64,000 nucleotides of DNA, from contig CAWKAA010000002.1 in the NCBI GenBank assembly GCA_963847515.1, positions 186,001-250,000 on the forward strand, given 5' to 3'. Shown here piece after piece: positions 1-8,736 of the stretch; within the stretch, counting starts at the first letter, position 1, and each line of letters begins with the position of its first letter. The stretch comes from QHXW01 sp963847515 (lineage in GTDB: Bacteria; Acidobacteriota; Terriglobia; Bryobacterales; Bryobacteraceae). Below the pieces are notes generated by a model that was not told where the DNA came from, ran no database searches, and was given only the letters and a program-made list of their open reading frames with translations. A program made the position numbers and the translations under genes.

Positions 1-1339
1 CTCCGCGGCTGAAGGTGGTGGCGAAGTCCGGCTTTAGCACGATCGCGATCGTCATGGGAAGCCAATACGACCGTTGCAACTCGAGCCCCCGCGCCAGCGC
101 ATCGCCGATCGCCACGCACACCGCAAGCCGGATGGCGTGCCTGCAGGCAGCGGAGTCCAAATGCAGGTTGGCACGCAACGTCGCGAGTGTTCCACTCAGC
201 CGGAGGCTCCATGGCCGCGTGGCTTCCCGTTGCTCGTATGCCGCATGGCCAGCCGGTGTAGCGGATGCCGCCAGATCGACGGCCGCGCGGAGCTGCCCGT
301 TTAGAGCATCCATCTGGAAGCGCGCATCGTTTCGCAGGGCTGCTATCTGCGGTGGCGCCGCCGTCCGTTCGCTCAGCTCGCGCAGCGTTTCCGGCAAGGT
401 TTGGAGCTCTTCCAGCCAGTCGTCCACGTCGCCGGCCTGTTCACCAGCTACCAGGGAATGGCCTATGGCGGCAAGAATTCGAGAGCCGTTCGCAAGGTAC
501 AGGTCCAGAATTCCGACTTCCGGACCGTCGGGGCTCTCCCGCCCGATTCGCGTTCTGATACGCCGAAGCATCATGAGGCTCAGGCGCATCCGTTCTGCCT
601 GGCCCAAAAGCAGGCGATAACGATCGGCATCGACGGAATGATCGCGCTCGAGCGCCGCCAGCGATTGCTGCGTATGCGTAATCTGCGCGCTCGCCGGAGG
701 AGGCTCGGTAGCCTGGAAATGCGATACAGCGGCACGCGAAAGCTCCAAATAGAGATCTCCGAGCACTCGCCGCTCCGGAACGTAGCGCCTAAGCGGCCAG
801 AAAGCCACAGCCAGAAGGGTTTGGAGCAGCCCTCCACCCAGCGCCAGCAGACCGGCGTAGAACGCCTTCTCGGGTGGCATTGGGAACCGCGCATAAACGA
901 TCAGTGTCACCAGGCTCATAGCGCCCAGGTCTGCTGCCGTCGTGCTGAGTGCGACCAGCATGCCGACCGCGAAGGCCCATGGGGCAACCACGACCACCGC
1001 GGCGACCTGATTCCGTCCGCTCAGCGCGCCGGCAAAAACCGCGAAGCCTACCAGCAGGCTGGCGGCGAACATGCGGCGCGCTCGCTGCGCGTAAGGCTCC
1101 TGGCTGTCAGAAAAGGAAACGTTCAGTGCGCCCGTGCTCATGGCGAGGGCGCTGGGAATCCTACCCACGTCGACCCCAATCGCTAAAGGCAGAGCCACAC
1201 CAATCGTGTTCCGCAAAGCCATCCACGGAGCCACCTTCTCCGCCTGATAGCGAATGAGCGTCTGCCAGAAGATGGACCAAGTGCTGGTTTCGACTGGCTC
1301 TGCTCTCCCCTCGACTTTGGTCGCCTCCGCGGACGGCAT
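1..1339 (-). CDS. FUSC family inner-membrane protein, partial (C-terminus beyond left edge)
   Basis: The minus strand is open without a stop from an ATG at 1339 to the window edge, about 446 codons. An in-frame TAA three codons upstream fixes the start region. The N-terminal half has several hydrophobic segments (about residues 40-180), then a long soluble helical stretch, then a second membrane half that begins with RSYWLPMTIAIVLKPDFATT. That motif is the hallmark of the FUSC/YccS/aromatic acid exporter family, which sits in the inner membrane and is linked to efflux of organic acids or fusaric acid. The substrate here is unknown. The remaining membrane helices lie outside the window. The gene is divergent from the glycosidase that starts at 1402, so 1340-1401 must hold both promoters. 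Confidence 0.85.
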   Translation of the reverse strand, partial: MPSAEATKVEGRAEPVETSTWSIFWQTLIRYQAEKVAPWMALRNTIGVALPLAIGVDVGRIPSALAMSTGALNVSFSDSQEPYAQRARRMFAASLLVGFAVFAGALSGRNQVAAVVVVAPWAFAVGMLVALSTTAADLGAMSLVTLIVYARFPMPPEKAFYAGLLALGGGLLQTLLAVAFWPLRRYVPERRVLGDLYLELSRAAVSHFQATEPPPASAQITHTQQSLAALERDHSVDADRYRLLLGQAERMRLSLMMLRRIRTRIGRESPDGPEVGILDLYLANGSRILAAIGHSLVAGEQAGDVDDWLEELQTLPETLRELSERTAAPPQIAALRNDARFQMDALNGQLRAAVDLAASATPAGHAAYEQREATRPWSLRLSGTLATLRANLHLDSAACRHAIRLAVCVAIGDALARGLELQRSYWLPMTIAIVLKPDFATTFSRG

Positions 1340-1401
1340 ACCCGATTAGAACATTCCGGCAATCGGTGGACTATGGCCCGGACTGGTCATACATTAGAGC
1401 G

Positions 1402-4128
1402 ATGGACTCGAAAAAAGGATCCCCGCGCCGCGCTTTTTTACACCAGGCAGTGCTAGCAGCAGGCGCTGCGCCTCTGGTAAAACCTGCTCAGACCTCATCC
1501 AATGCGTTCCCAGCGACGCCGGAGCCAAAACCAAGGAGCGCAGCCTTTTCGTATCCGCGCATTTTCGAAGGCCGCCAGCTCTCCACCATTGCGTTTCCTT
1601 TAGGTGGCGTAGGTGCAGGAAGCTTGAGTCTTGGCGGTCGCGGCCAGCTTCGCGATTGGGAAATCTTCAACCGTCCCAACAAAGGCTATTCGCCGTCGTA
1701 TGCCTTCCCGTCTATTTGGGCGCAAGCCGGAGACTCGAAGCCGGTGGCTCGTGTTCTCGAAGCGCGCATCCTGCCCCCTTATGGAGGCGCGGATGGCCTC
1801 GGATCGGACAACGTCCCAGGGCTGAGCCGCCTCGCCGCGGCGAAATTCACCGGTGAATTTCCGCTAGCGCACATCGATTTCGAGGACACCAAGTTTCCCG
1901 TGAAAGTCTCGCTCGACGCTTTTACGCCGTTCATCCCGCATGACGCCGAGGAATCTGGCCTTCCCGTTGCATTCCTGCGATACCACGTGACGAATCCCGG
2001 GCGGACAAAAGCCAAGGTTTCCGTGGCGTTCTCGATCGAAAATCCCATCACTGCAGGCGCAGACAGTGCTGACGTCGCAAAGTTGCACACGGATTCCCGT
2101 CAGAATGAATTCCGCTCGGCCAATGGCCTTGCTGGTCTCATGATGAACAATCCTGGCGTCCCCGCTGACGACCCAATGCACGGCACTTTCGCGCTCTGTG
2201 CCGCACAAGTCGAAGGTGGCCTGCTTACGCATTGGCGCGGTTGGCCGCAAAGCCGGTGGTGGAATGCGCCCATGCTTTTCTGGGACGATTTCTCCGACGA
2301 CGGCCGGCTCGGGGATGAACCCGACCCCCGCAGTCCCGTCGGCGCCCTGTGCCTGGAGCGTTCCATCGCACCAGGCCAGGCGGCTAGCTACACATTCGTT
2401 CTGGCCTGGCATTTTCCGAATCGCACGCCGCAATGGTGCGGATGGTCCGCTCCCAAGGGCGACGAGAAAACCGTCATCGGCAATCACTGCGCCGAGCGAT
2501 TCGCCGATGCCTGGGCCGCGGCAGACTACGCCGCCACGAATCTGGAACATCTTGAAACCCGCACCCGACTGTTCGCAGCCGCTATGCGCGAAAGCACATT
2601 GCCTGCAGCCGTCAAAGATGCAGCCAGCGCAAACCTCTCCACTCTGGTGAGCACCACGTGCTTCCGCACTGCCGACGGCGAGTTCCACGGCTTCGAAGGC
2701 GTCGACGACAAACACGGCTGCTGCTTCGGCAACTGCCTGCACGTCTGGAACTACGAAACGGCGACGGCGTACCTGTTTCCATCACTGGCTCGGTCGCTGC
2801 GGAAGGCCGCGTTCGGCTATTCGATGGACGATGCCGGAGCCATGCACTTTCGCCAGTTGCTTCCCGACGGCAAAGCACGGTCCGGCTACGCTGCAGCCGA
2901 CGGGCAGATGGGGCAAATCCTGCATGTTTATATGGACTGGACGCTTTCCGGCGACACGGTCTGGCTGCGCGAAATGTGGCCGCACGTGAAAAAAGCTCTG
3001 GAATTCGCCTGGGTGCCGGGCGGCTGGGATGGCAACCGCGACGGCGTGCTTGAAGGTGTCCAGCACAATACCTATGACGTGGAGTTCTTTGGTCCGAACC
3101 CCATGTGCGGCATTTACTATCTGGGAGCTTTGAGGGCCGGCGAGGAAATGGCGCGAGCCGTTGGCGATGATGCTCCGGCCGCCGAATACCACCGCCTTTT
3201 CCAGGAAGGCAGCCGCTGGATCGATGCCAACTTGTTCAATGGCGAGTTCTACATACAAAAAGTCCGCGGCTTCACCAAGGACCAGATTGCACCGGCCCTC
3301 CGCAGTGAAATGGGCTCAGAGAATACCGAGAAGCCCGAATACCAGGTGGGCGAGGGCTGCTTCATCGATCAACTGATTGGACAGTATCTGGCAGACCTGA
3401 CGGGCCTCGGACCGCTGGTATCGCCGCGCTATATCCGCAAGGCGCTCGAGTCCATCTACCGGTACAACTACAAGAGGTCTCTGGCCGATCACGACAGCGT
3501 CCAACGAACGTACGCACTAAATAACGAGGCTGGCATCGTCGTCTGTGATTATGGCGGCGCCAAACGCCCGCATATTCCGTTTCCGTATTACGCGGAGTCC
3601 TGGACTGGGCTCGAGTACTCCACTGCTTCGCTGATGATTCATGCGGGGATGATTCGCGAAGGAATTGAGTGCATCCAGAACACTCGTGCGCGTTACGACG
3701 GCGAGAAACGCAATCCGTGGGATGAGGCCGAATGCGGCCATCACTATGCGCGGGCCATGTCCTCGTGGTCTGGAATTGTCGCACTGAGCGGCTTCCGCTA
3801 TCTCGGACCGGACGCGGCAGTTATCGCCGTTCCTCGCGTCGGGGCGGAGCGATTTCACTGCTTCTGGTCGACCGCAACCGGCTGGGGAACGTTCACGGTC
3901 GAACCCAAAGAAGGTGGAGCTGCGCGATTTACCCTCAAGGTGCTGTCCGGGAAGCTGCCATGCCGCTCGTGCGAGATCAAGGCGGCCGGTGGCAGCACTT
4001 CAGCAACCATCAATGGAAAGTCTGTAGCGCACCAAGTCGAACGCCAAAAAGGGCGCGCCATCTTCCGCTTCATTGATCCGGTTACGATTGAGGCAGGCCA
4101 CGATCTACAACTCGAGGTGCGCGCGTGA
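1402..4128 (+). CDS. GH116 beta-glucosidase / GBA2-like glucosylceramidase, exported
   Basis: About 908 aa. The frame opens at 1366, but the ATG at 1402 gives a twin-arginine-like leader (SPRRAFLHQAVLAAGAAPLV), so it is preferred. An N-terminal beta-sandwich-like half is followed by an alpha/alpha-barrel half. Glu452 in HVWNYETATAYLFPS fits the GH116 nucleophile, and Asp559 in HNTYDVEFFGPNPMCG fits the acid/base aspartate of the TYD motif of GBA2 and bacterial GH116 enzymes. Length matches the family. Family members hydrolyse beta-glucosides or related glycosides with retention; the natural substrate here is not known. The stop codon overlaps the GTG start of the next gene (GTGA), so the two are probably co-translated. 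Confidence 0.88.
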   Translation: MDSKKGSPRRAFLHQAVLAAGAAPLVKPAQTSSNAFPATPEPKPRSAAFSYPRIFEGRQLSTIAFPLGGVGAGSLSLGGRGQLRDWEIFNRPNKGYSPSYAFPSIWAQAGDSKPVARVLEARILPPYGGADGLGSDNVPGLSRLAAAKFTGEFPLAHIDFEDTKFPVKVSLDAFTPFIPHDAEESGLPVAFLRYHVTNPGRTKAKVSVAFSIENPITAGADSADVAKLHTDSRQNEFRSANGLAGLMMNNPGVPADDPMHGTFALCAAQVEGGLLTHWRGWPQSRWWNAPMLFWDDFSDDGRLGDEPDPRSPVGALCLERSIAPGQAASYTFVLAWHFPNRTPQWCGWSAPKGDEKTVIGNHCAERFADAWAAADYAATNLEHLETRTRLFAAAMRESTLPAAVKDAASANLSTLVSTTCFRTADGEFHGFEGVDDKHGCCFGNCLHVWNYETATAYLFPSLARSLRKAAFGYSMDDAGAMHFRQLLPDGKARSGYAAADGQMGQILHVYMDWTLSGDTVWLREMWPHVKKALEFAWVPGGWDGNRDGVLEGVQHNTYDVEFFGPNPMCGIYYLGALRAGEEMARAVGDDAPAAEYHRLFQEGSRWIDANLFNGEFYIQKVRGFTKDQIAPALRSEMGSENTEKPEYQVGEGCFIDQLIGQYLADLTGLGPLVSPRYIRKALESIYRYNYKRSLADHDSVQRTYALNNEAGIVVCDYGGAKRPHIPFPYYAESWTGLEYSTASLMIHAGMIREGIECIQNTRARYDGEKRNPWDEAECGHHYARAMSSWSGIVALSGFRYLGPDAAVIAVPRVGAERFHCFWSTATGWGTFTVEPKEGGAARFTLKVLSGKLPCRSCEIKAAGGSTSATINGKSVAHQVERQKGRAIFRFIDPVTIEAGHDLQLEVRA

Positions 4129-5180
4129 GCAGCCGCCCCTTGCTGGTCTTTGTCGGCGGCTTTCTGGGCGCCGGGAAAACGACGTTGATTCTCGCCGGCG
4201 CGCGCGAACTCGATCGCCGCGGATTCCGGACAGCCGTCATTCTGAACGACCAGGGTGATTCTCTCGTGGACACCCAACTCGCTCGAGCGCAAGGTCTATC
4301 CACGGGCGAAGTAACGGGCGGCTGTTTCTGCTGCCGCTTTTCGAAGCTCATGACGGTGGTGAATGAGCTCCGGACTCACCAGCCGCAAGTTATCTTCGCC
4401 GAGCCCGTGGGCAGTTGCACGGACATTTCAGCGACCATCCTGCAGCCCATCCGCAGCGCGTTCCCTGGCAATTATCAGCTTCCCCCCTTCACCGTTCTGG
4501 TGGATCCCGCCCGGGCGCGGGCTCTGCTGTCGTCTGACGCCGATCCGAACTTGGCGTTTCTCTTTCGAAAACAGCTCGAAGAGGCTGACCTGGTTTGTTT
4601 TACCAAGTCCGATTTATATCCGGATGCGCCCGAGTTACCCGGAATAATCACGCGCCGGGTCAGCGCCAAAACAGGCCAAGGCCTAGCCGCTTGGCTCGAT
4701 GAATTGCTTTCCGGGAAACTGGTGGCTGGCGGCCGCGTGCTCGAAATAGACTACGAAGAGTACGCCCGCGCCGAAGCTTCACTAGCCTGGCTGAACCTGG
4801 AAGCAACGCTTGAGCTGGAGATCCCCCAGTCGCCCGCGATGATCCTTGGTCCGCTTCTCGACCGGCTCGAGGAGCAGCTGACCGCGGCTGGGATTCCTAT
4901 CGTCCATTTGAAGGCGACCGATGATACTTCCGAAGGTTTCCTGAAGGCCGCGGTTTGCGCAAATGGCCAGCCGCCGACGATCGAGGGAGCGCTCGATGCT
5001 TCGCCCGCGTGGCACCATCAATTGCTCGTGAACCTTCGGGCCGCCGCCGCGCCCGAGCGTGTGCGCGATATTGTCCAAGCGGAAATCGAACGCCTTGGAG
5101 CCGGCGTCACCCATCTGCGCATCTCGTGCTTCCAACCCGCAGCCCCGCAACCCGAGCACAGAATCGCGAAACCGTCGTAG
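4125..5180 (+). CDS. CobW/COG0523-type metal-chaperone GTPase
   Basis: 351 aa, starting at a GTG that overlaps the previous stop by 4 bp. The P-loop GFLGAGKT (residues 12-19) and the signature GGCFCC (Cys67, Cys69, Cys70) define the G3E/COG0523 family of zinc or cobalt metallochaperone GTPases. The canonical motif is CxCC, as seen here. The usual CobW C-terminal domain is only weakly recognisable; residues 200-330 look divergent. Coupling to a glycosidase gene is odd, because COG0523 proteins usually sit with metal uptake or metalloenzyme genes. The metal and client protein cannot be told from sequence. The stop codon lies at the first bases of a dispersed repeat (5177-5221). Confidence 0.85.
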   Translation: MSSRPLLVFVGGFLGAGKTTLILAGARELDRRGFRTAVILNDQGDSLVDTQLARAQGLSTGEVTGGCFCCRFSKLMTVVNELRTHQPQVIFAEPVGSCTDISATILQPIRSAFPGNYQLPPFTVLVDPARARALLSSDADPNLAFLFRKQLEEADLVCFTKSDLYPDAPELPGIITRRVSAKTGQGLAAWLDELLSGKLVAGGRVLEIDYEEYARAEASLAWLNLEATLELEIPQSPAMILGPLLDRLEEQLTAAGIPIVHLKATDDTSEGFLKAAVCANGQPPTIEGALDASPAWHHQLLVNLRAAAAPERVRDIVQAEIERLGAGVTHLRISCFQPAAPQPEHRIAKPS

Positions 5181-5221
5181 CGTGGGGCCACGCCGGGTTT
5201 TGGCGGGGACCTGCGGCCTTT
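5177..5221 (+). repeat. Dispersed 45-bp repeat, copy A
   Basis: A 45-bp segment starting GTAGCG and ending CCTGCGGCCTTT recurs at 46648-46692 with 41 of 45 identical positions. The central part can fold imperfectly (GGCCACGCC against GGCGGGGACC). This copy contains the stop codon of the CobW-type gene and lies between convergent genes. Confidence 0.75.
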
Positions 5222-5223
5222 GA

Positions 5224-6255
5224 CTACATCTGATCGAAGAACGCGCGCACCCGGTCTGCTATTTCAAAAAGGAACTGCCTGCCATCCACGTCCCCGAGCA
5301 TCATCAGAGACTTCGGGAACGGAAAACGCGAAGGAAGAATCGCGGCATCCGAGAAATTCATATGCCGGGCCCTGGGGAATACACCTGTGGTGCAATGGGC
5401 TCCGCCAGAACCGCAGATTTTCTTCCACTCCGAATCGATTTCCGCAGCTCCTTCGAGAATCAACAACGGCTTGTCCAGGCTTCCGTTGGGGTATCCAAAA
5501 TATCCGCCGTCCAGATTTGCCGCCCGCAGGAATCTCGGGTCGAGCCGCAACGCGTGCATCGCGGCGTCACCGCCGAACGAGTGGCCGAAGATACCGAGTC
5601 TGTTGAGTTGCAGCCTGTCCGCAAAACGAGAATCGCAGACAAGCTGGTTGACGGCAAACGAAGCATCACCCACCCAGGTTTTAATGAGCTGCTGAGCAAG
5701 CGCGGGGTCGTCGAGATTCCAATCCTCTTTGCCCTCATCCACGCGTCCATCGGAAAATACTACTGGCCGCGAGCTTCCAGTCGGCGTGACGCCCGCCACC
5801 ACATAGCCATAACTGGCCAGATCCTCGGCCATGGTAGTGTAGTGCGCCGGGATCCGGCCCATGCCGGGCAGCAGCACCAATACGGGCTTTGCTCCCTCAG
5901 CCACGGGTGCGCTTTCGATAGCGTTCCCGCGCATTTCACGCAGACGCTTTTCCGGAATGGGAATCATGCTTTGCGCTTCGAGATCGCCCCATTTACCTGG
6001 AATGTATTCCGTGTGCTTTCCCGACGCGCCATCCGGCGCCGGATACCAGATGAACACCATCACTTCACGCCTGCGGCCACGATCTTTCCAATCCATCAAC
6101 ACGCGGCCCACCCGATGCGGTCCCCGCGGCGCCGGCAGCACTATGGGATGGTCATCACGGCGGTATTGGATATAAAAGGCCAGGCCTATTGCGAGTGCGG
6201 CTGCCGCGCCGAGCCCGGCTAGCACGGCTGCCAGACGCAGAATCGTTCGGAGCAT
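5224..6255 (-). CDS. Alpha/beta hydrolase, PAF-acetylhydrolase/dienelactone hydrolase-like, membrane-anchored or secreted
   Basis: 343 aa with an N-terminal hydrophobic segment (about residues 5-28) that acts as signal or anchor. The stretch MVFIWYPAPDG followed later by the nucleophile elbow GIFGHSFGGDAAM resembles plasma PAF-acetylhydrolase-like and polyester-hydrolase-like serine hydrolases. The Ser in GHSFGG is the predicted nucleophile, the His in ARHMNFSD is the likely catalytic histidine, and the Asp is probably in NLDGGYFG or close to it. Probable substrates are esters; nothing narrower can be said. The gene converges on the CobW-type gene and is divergent from the aldose epimerase gene. 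A TATGAT-like -10 lies just upstream of the start. Confidence 0.8.
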   Translation of the reverse strand: MLRTILRLAAVLAGLGAAAALAIGLAFYIQYRRDDHPIVLPAPRGPHRVGRVLMDWKDRGRRREVMVFIWYPAPDGASGKHTEYIPGKWGDLEAQSMIPIPEKRLREMRGNAIESAPVAEGAKPVLVLLPGMGRIPAHYTTMAEDLASYGYVVAGVTPTGSSRPVVFSDGRVDEGKEDWNLDDPALAQQLIKTWVGDASFAVNQLVCDSRFADRLQLNRLGIFGHSFGGDAAMHALRLDPRFLRAANLDGGYFGYPNGSLDKPLLILEGAAEIDSEWKKICGSGGAHCTTGVFPRARHMNFSDAAILPSRFPFPKSLMMLGDVDGRQFLFEIADRVRAFFDQM

Positions 6256-6357
6256 AAGTACTTTGTATCATAAAGCGAGGCGCGCGCCAATGGACAAGGT
6301 TGACAACCTACGCAGCTTTAGGAAAACCTGAAAGGCTCGACCCTCGAGGAAAAACCG

Positions 6358-7491
6358 ATGATCCTTCGTTTCCTATGTACAGCCCTGTTGGGCCTGACAT
6401 TTCTTGCCGTGCTTCGCGCGCAAGGCGCGGTCGGCTTGAAGAAGTCCGCTTTCGGCAAAAGCAAAGACGGCCAACCCGTCGGCATCTATACCCTGACCAA
6501 TACCGGCGGCATGGAGGTTGCCATCACGAACTACGGCGGCATTGTGGTCTCGCTTAAAGCCCCGGACCGAAACGGCAAATTCGCCGACGTCGTCCTCGGC
6601 TTCGATACCTTTGACGCTTATCTCAACAACACGCCGTTCTTCGGCGCCTTGGTGGGCCCCTACGGGAATCGCATCGCCAAAGCCCGCTTCACGCTGGACG
6701 GCCATGAGTATCATTTGGCGGCGAACGACAACGGGAATACTCTCCATGGCGGGCCGAAGGGTTTCGACAAGCGCCTGTGGCAGGCCAAGGATGTGTCCAC
6801 CAAGGAGGTCCCCGCCCTCGAACTCACCTACCTGAGTAAAGATGGTGAGGAAGGGTTTCCTGGAAACCTGTCGGTTACGGTCACGTATTCGCTGACGCCG
6901 AAGAATGAGCTGAAGATCGATTACGCCGCCACAACCGACAAAGATACCGTTCTCAACCTCACCAACCACTCCTACTTCAATCTCGCCGGACAGGGCGAAG
7001 GAGATATTCTGTCGCATCTCATGATGATCAATGCGGACCGCTTCACGCCCGTCGACGCAACCCTGATTCCCACCGGCGAATTGAAGAGCGTGGCCGGCAC
7101 ACCGCTGGATTTCCGTAAGCCAACGGCCATCGGAGCCCGCATCGACGACGATGACCAGCAAATGAAGTTCGGTCGCGGCTACGACCACAACTTTGTATTG
7201 AACCGGAAAGGCGGCGAGCTAATCCTCGCAGCGCGGGTGACGGAGCCATCTTCGGGCCGGGTCCTCGAAGTGCACACCACACAGCCCGGCCTGCAGTTCT
7301 ACACTGGCAATTTTCTCGACGGCACCGTCCACGGCAAGGCAGGCAAAGTCTACCCACGCCGTTCAGCTTTCTGCATGGAGACTCAGCACTTCCCCGACTC
7401 CCCCAACCAACCGCAGTTCCCGACAACTGCACTCAAGCCCGGCGAGCATTTTCAATCGACCACCGTATTTCGGTTTTCGACGGTGAAGTAG
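6358..7491 (+). CDS. galM: Aldose 1-epimerase (mutarotase), exported
   Basis: 377 aa. Residues 1-22 form a signal peptide ending in LRAQ-GA. GalM motifs follow in order: GPYGNRIAKARF, NLTNHSYFNLAG (with the conserved histidine) and, near the C-terminus, ETQHFPDSPNQPQFP containing the catalytic glutamate. The enzyme interconverts alpha and beta anomers of aldoses. Most bacterial GalM proteins are cytoplasmic, whereas this one should act in the periplasm, as in several Acidobacteriota and Bacteroidota sugar-degrading bacteria (inference). The start ATG follows the purine-rich stretch CTCGAGGAAAAACCG. The next gene converges on it with a 7-bp gap. Confidence 0.9.
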   Translation: MILRFLCTALLGLTFLAVLRAQGAVGLKKSAFGKSKDGQPVGIYTLTNTGGMEVAITNYGGIVVSLKAPDRNGKFADVVLGFDTFDAYLNNTPFFGALVGPYGNRIAKARFTLDGHEYHLAANDNGNTLHGGPKGFDKRLWQAKDVSTKEVPALELTYLSKDGEEGFPGNLSVTVTYSLTPKNELKIDYAATTDKDTVLNLTNHSYFNLAGQGEGDILSHLMMINADRFTPVDATLIPTGELKSVAGTPLDFRKPTAIGARIDDDDQQMKFGRGYDHNFVLNRKGGELILAARVTEPSSGRVLEVHTTQPGLQFYTGNFLDGTVHGKAGKVYPRRSAFCMETQHFPDSPNQPQFPTTALKPGEHFQSTTVFRFSTVK

Positions 7492-7498
7492 CGGACGT

Positions 7499-8633
7499 TT
7501 ATTCCGGAGTCCAGTATTTTTGAAAGCCTATGTAGCCTGCCGGTATATTCGCCAGAATGGTTCGCCTCAACTCGAGGAAATCGATATCGCCTTGCCGCTC
7601 GTAAACGATCTTGCCGTTCGGAGCAATCAGCACCGTGTAGGGCACCGCCGATTGCCACTTGGGATCGAACGCTGCCTGAAGGGCATAGGTATCATCCGAT
7701 CCGAACAGCAAATTCCGGCTGGACGCGTGCTGCTTCTCCAGCATCTTCAAAACGTCAGCCTTCTCGTCCGGCATGTTGGTTGAGACCGTGACCAGATCGA
7801 AGTCGCGCACGCGGTACATGCGATAAGTCTTTTCCACGTCAGGAAATTCGTGTACGCACGGCCCGCACCACGTCGCCCAAAAGCTGGCCAGGAGCAGCTT
7901 GCCGGTTCCATTGGCGCGCAGTTTGGTCAAATCCTCGGCCGCAGCCATTTCTAACCGTACAGGTTCCGCGTCTATCTTGGCCTGGTCGGCGAGGCGGTTC
8001 GCTTCCTTTTCCTTCCACTTGGTCGAGCATCCAAAAACACCCGTCTGTGCAACCGGTATTGTTTCGCCTGCCAAGAGCGCCTCAATTGCGTTACGCGCAT
8101 CTTGACTCTTCACCAGTTCCTCGCGGTAATTGTTGTCGACGCGCCCTTGATATCGCAGCTTGCGCTCTTTGTCGAAGATGAAGACGTGGGGTGTCGCCTG
8201 CGGCCCCAGCGCCCGAGCGGTACCTTGCGTCTGCGCCATCGTAAAGGTACGGATATCGCAAGTGCTTGTACTGCACGCGAATCTTCATCTCTTCCAGAGT
8301 GTCGCTGGTATCGGCGGAGTCCAATTCGTCCACGCGAATCGCCTCCGGATCATTGGGCTGAATCGCGACGACAGCCACGCCTCTCGCCTGATAGTCGTCC
8401 GCCAGTTTCTGGATTCGGCCCTCATAGATCGACGCAATCGGGCAGTGATTGCAGGTGAACACGATCACCAGCACGGGATTCGCCGCGTAGTCGCTGAGTT
8501 TGTGGACTTTGCCATCAACACCGGGAAGGGAAAAGTCCGGCGCCGGCGACCCTAGCGGCAGAATCGGATGCGCTGGCTCCGCGAAGGCGCAAAGTACAAA
8601 CACCGAAAATGTGAGGAATCGCCACATCTTCAT
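7499..8633 (-). pseudogene. Tandem redoxin + TlpA-like thioredoxin protein, one frameshift
   Basis: Two overlapping minus-strand frames make one protein of about 378 aa. Frame one (from ATG 8633) has a signal peptide (MKMWRFLTFSVFVLCAFA) and a redoxin domain with the CxxC in FTCNHCPIA. It runs to YPYLYDG and then turns to nonsense near 8235-8240. The other frame resumes the same fold at QTQGTARALGPQATPHVFIF and continues into a second thioredoxin domain with ATWCGPC. Dropping one base joins them as YLYDG-QTQ, the expected family sequence. The protein would be a periplasmic thiol-disulfide exchange protein with two active sites. Both halves look conserved, so a sequencing indel is as likely as a true mutation. 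Confidence 0.8.
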
Positions 8634-8736
8634 GAAGATAGCAGAACTGGCATATCGGTTTTCACCATGAGAGCGCTCTGCGATGCCACAAAAAGCTGGA
8701 TTGAGCGGCTCCGGAGTATATTATTAGGGGTTAGTT

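Noticed and set aside
5362..6222. Plus-strand frame opposite the alpha/beta hydrolase
   Set aside because: The minus-strand frame has signal peptide and GHSFGG; the plus frame has no family features.
6300..6330. TTGACA upstream of galM as -35 box
   Set aside because: No acceptable -10 at 16-18 bp.
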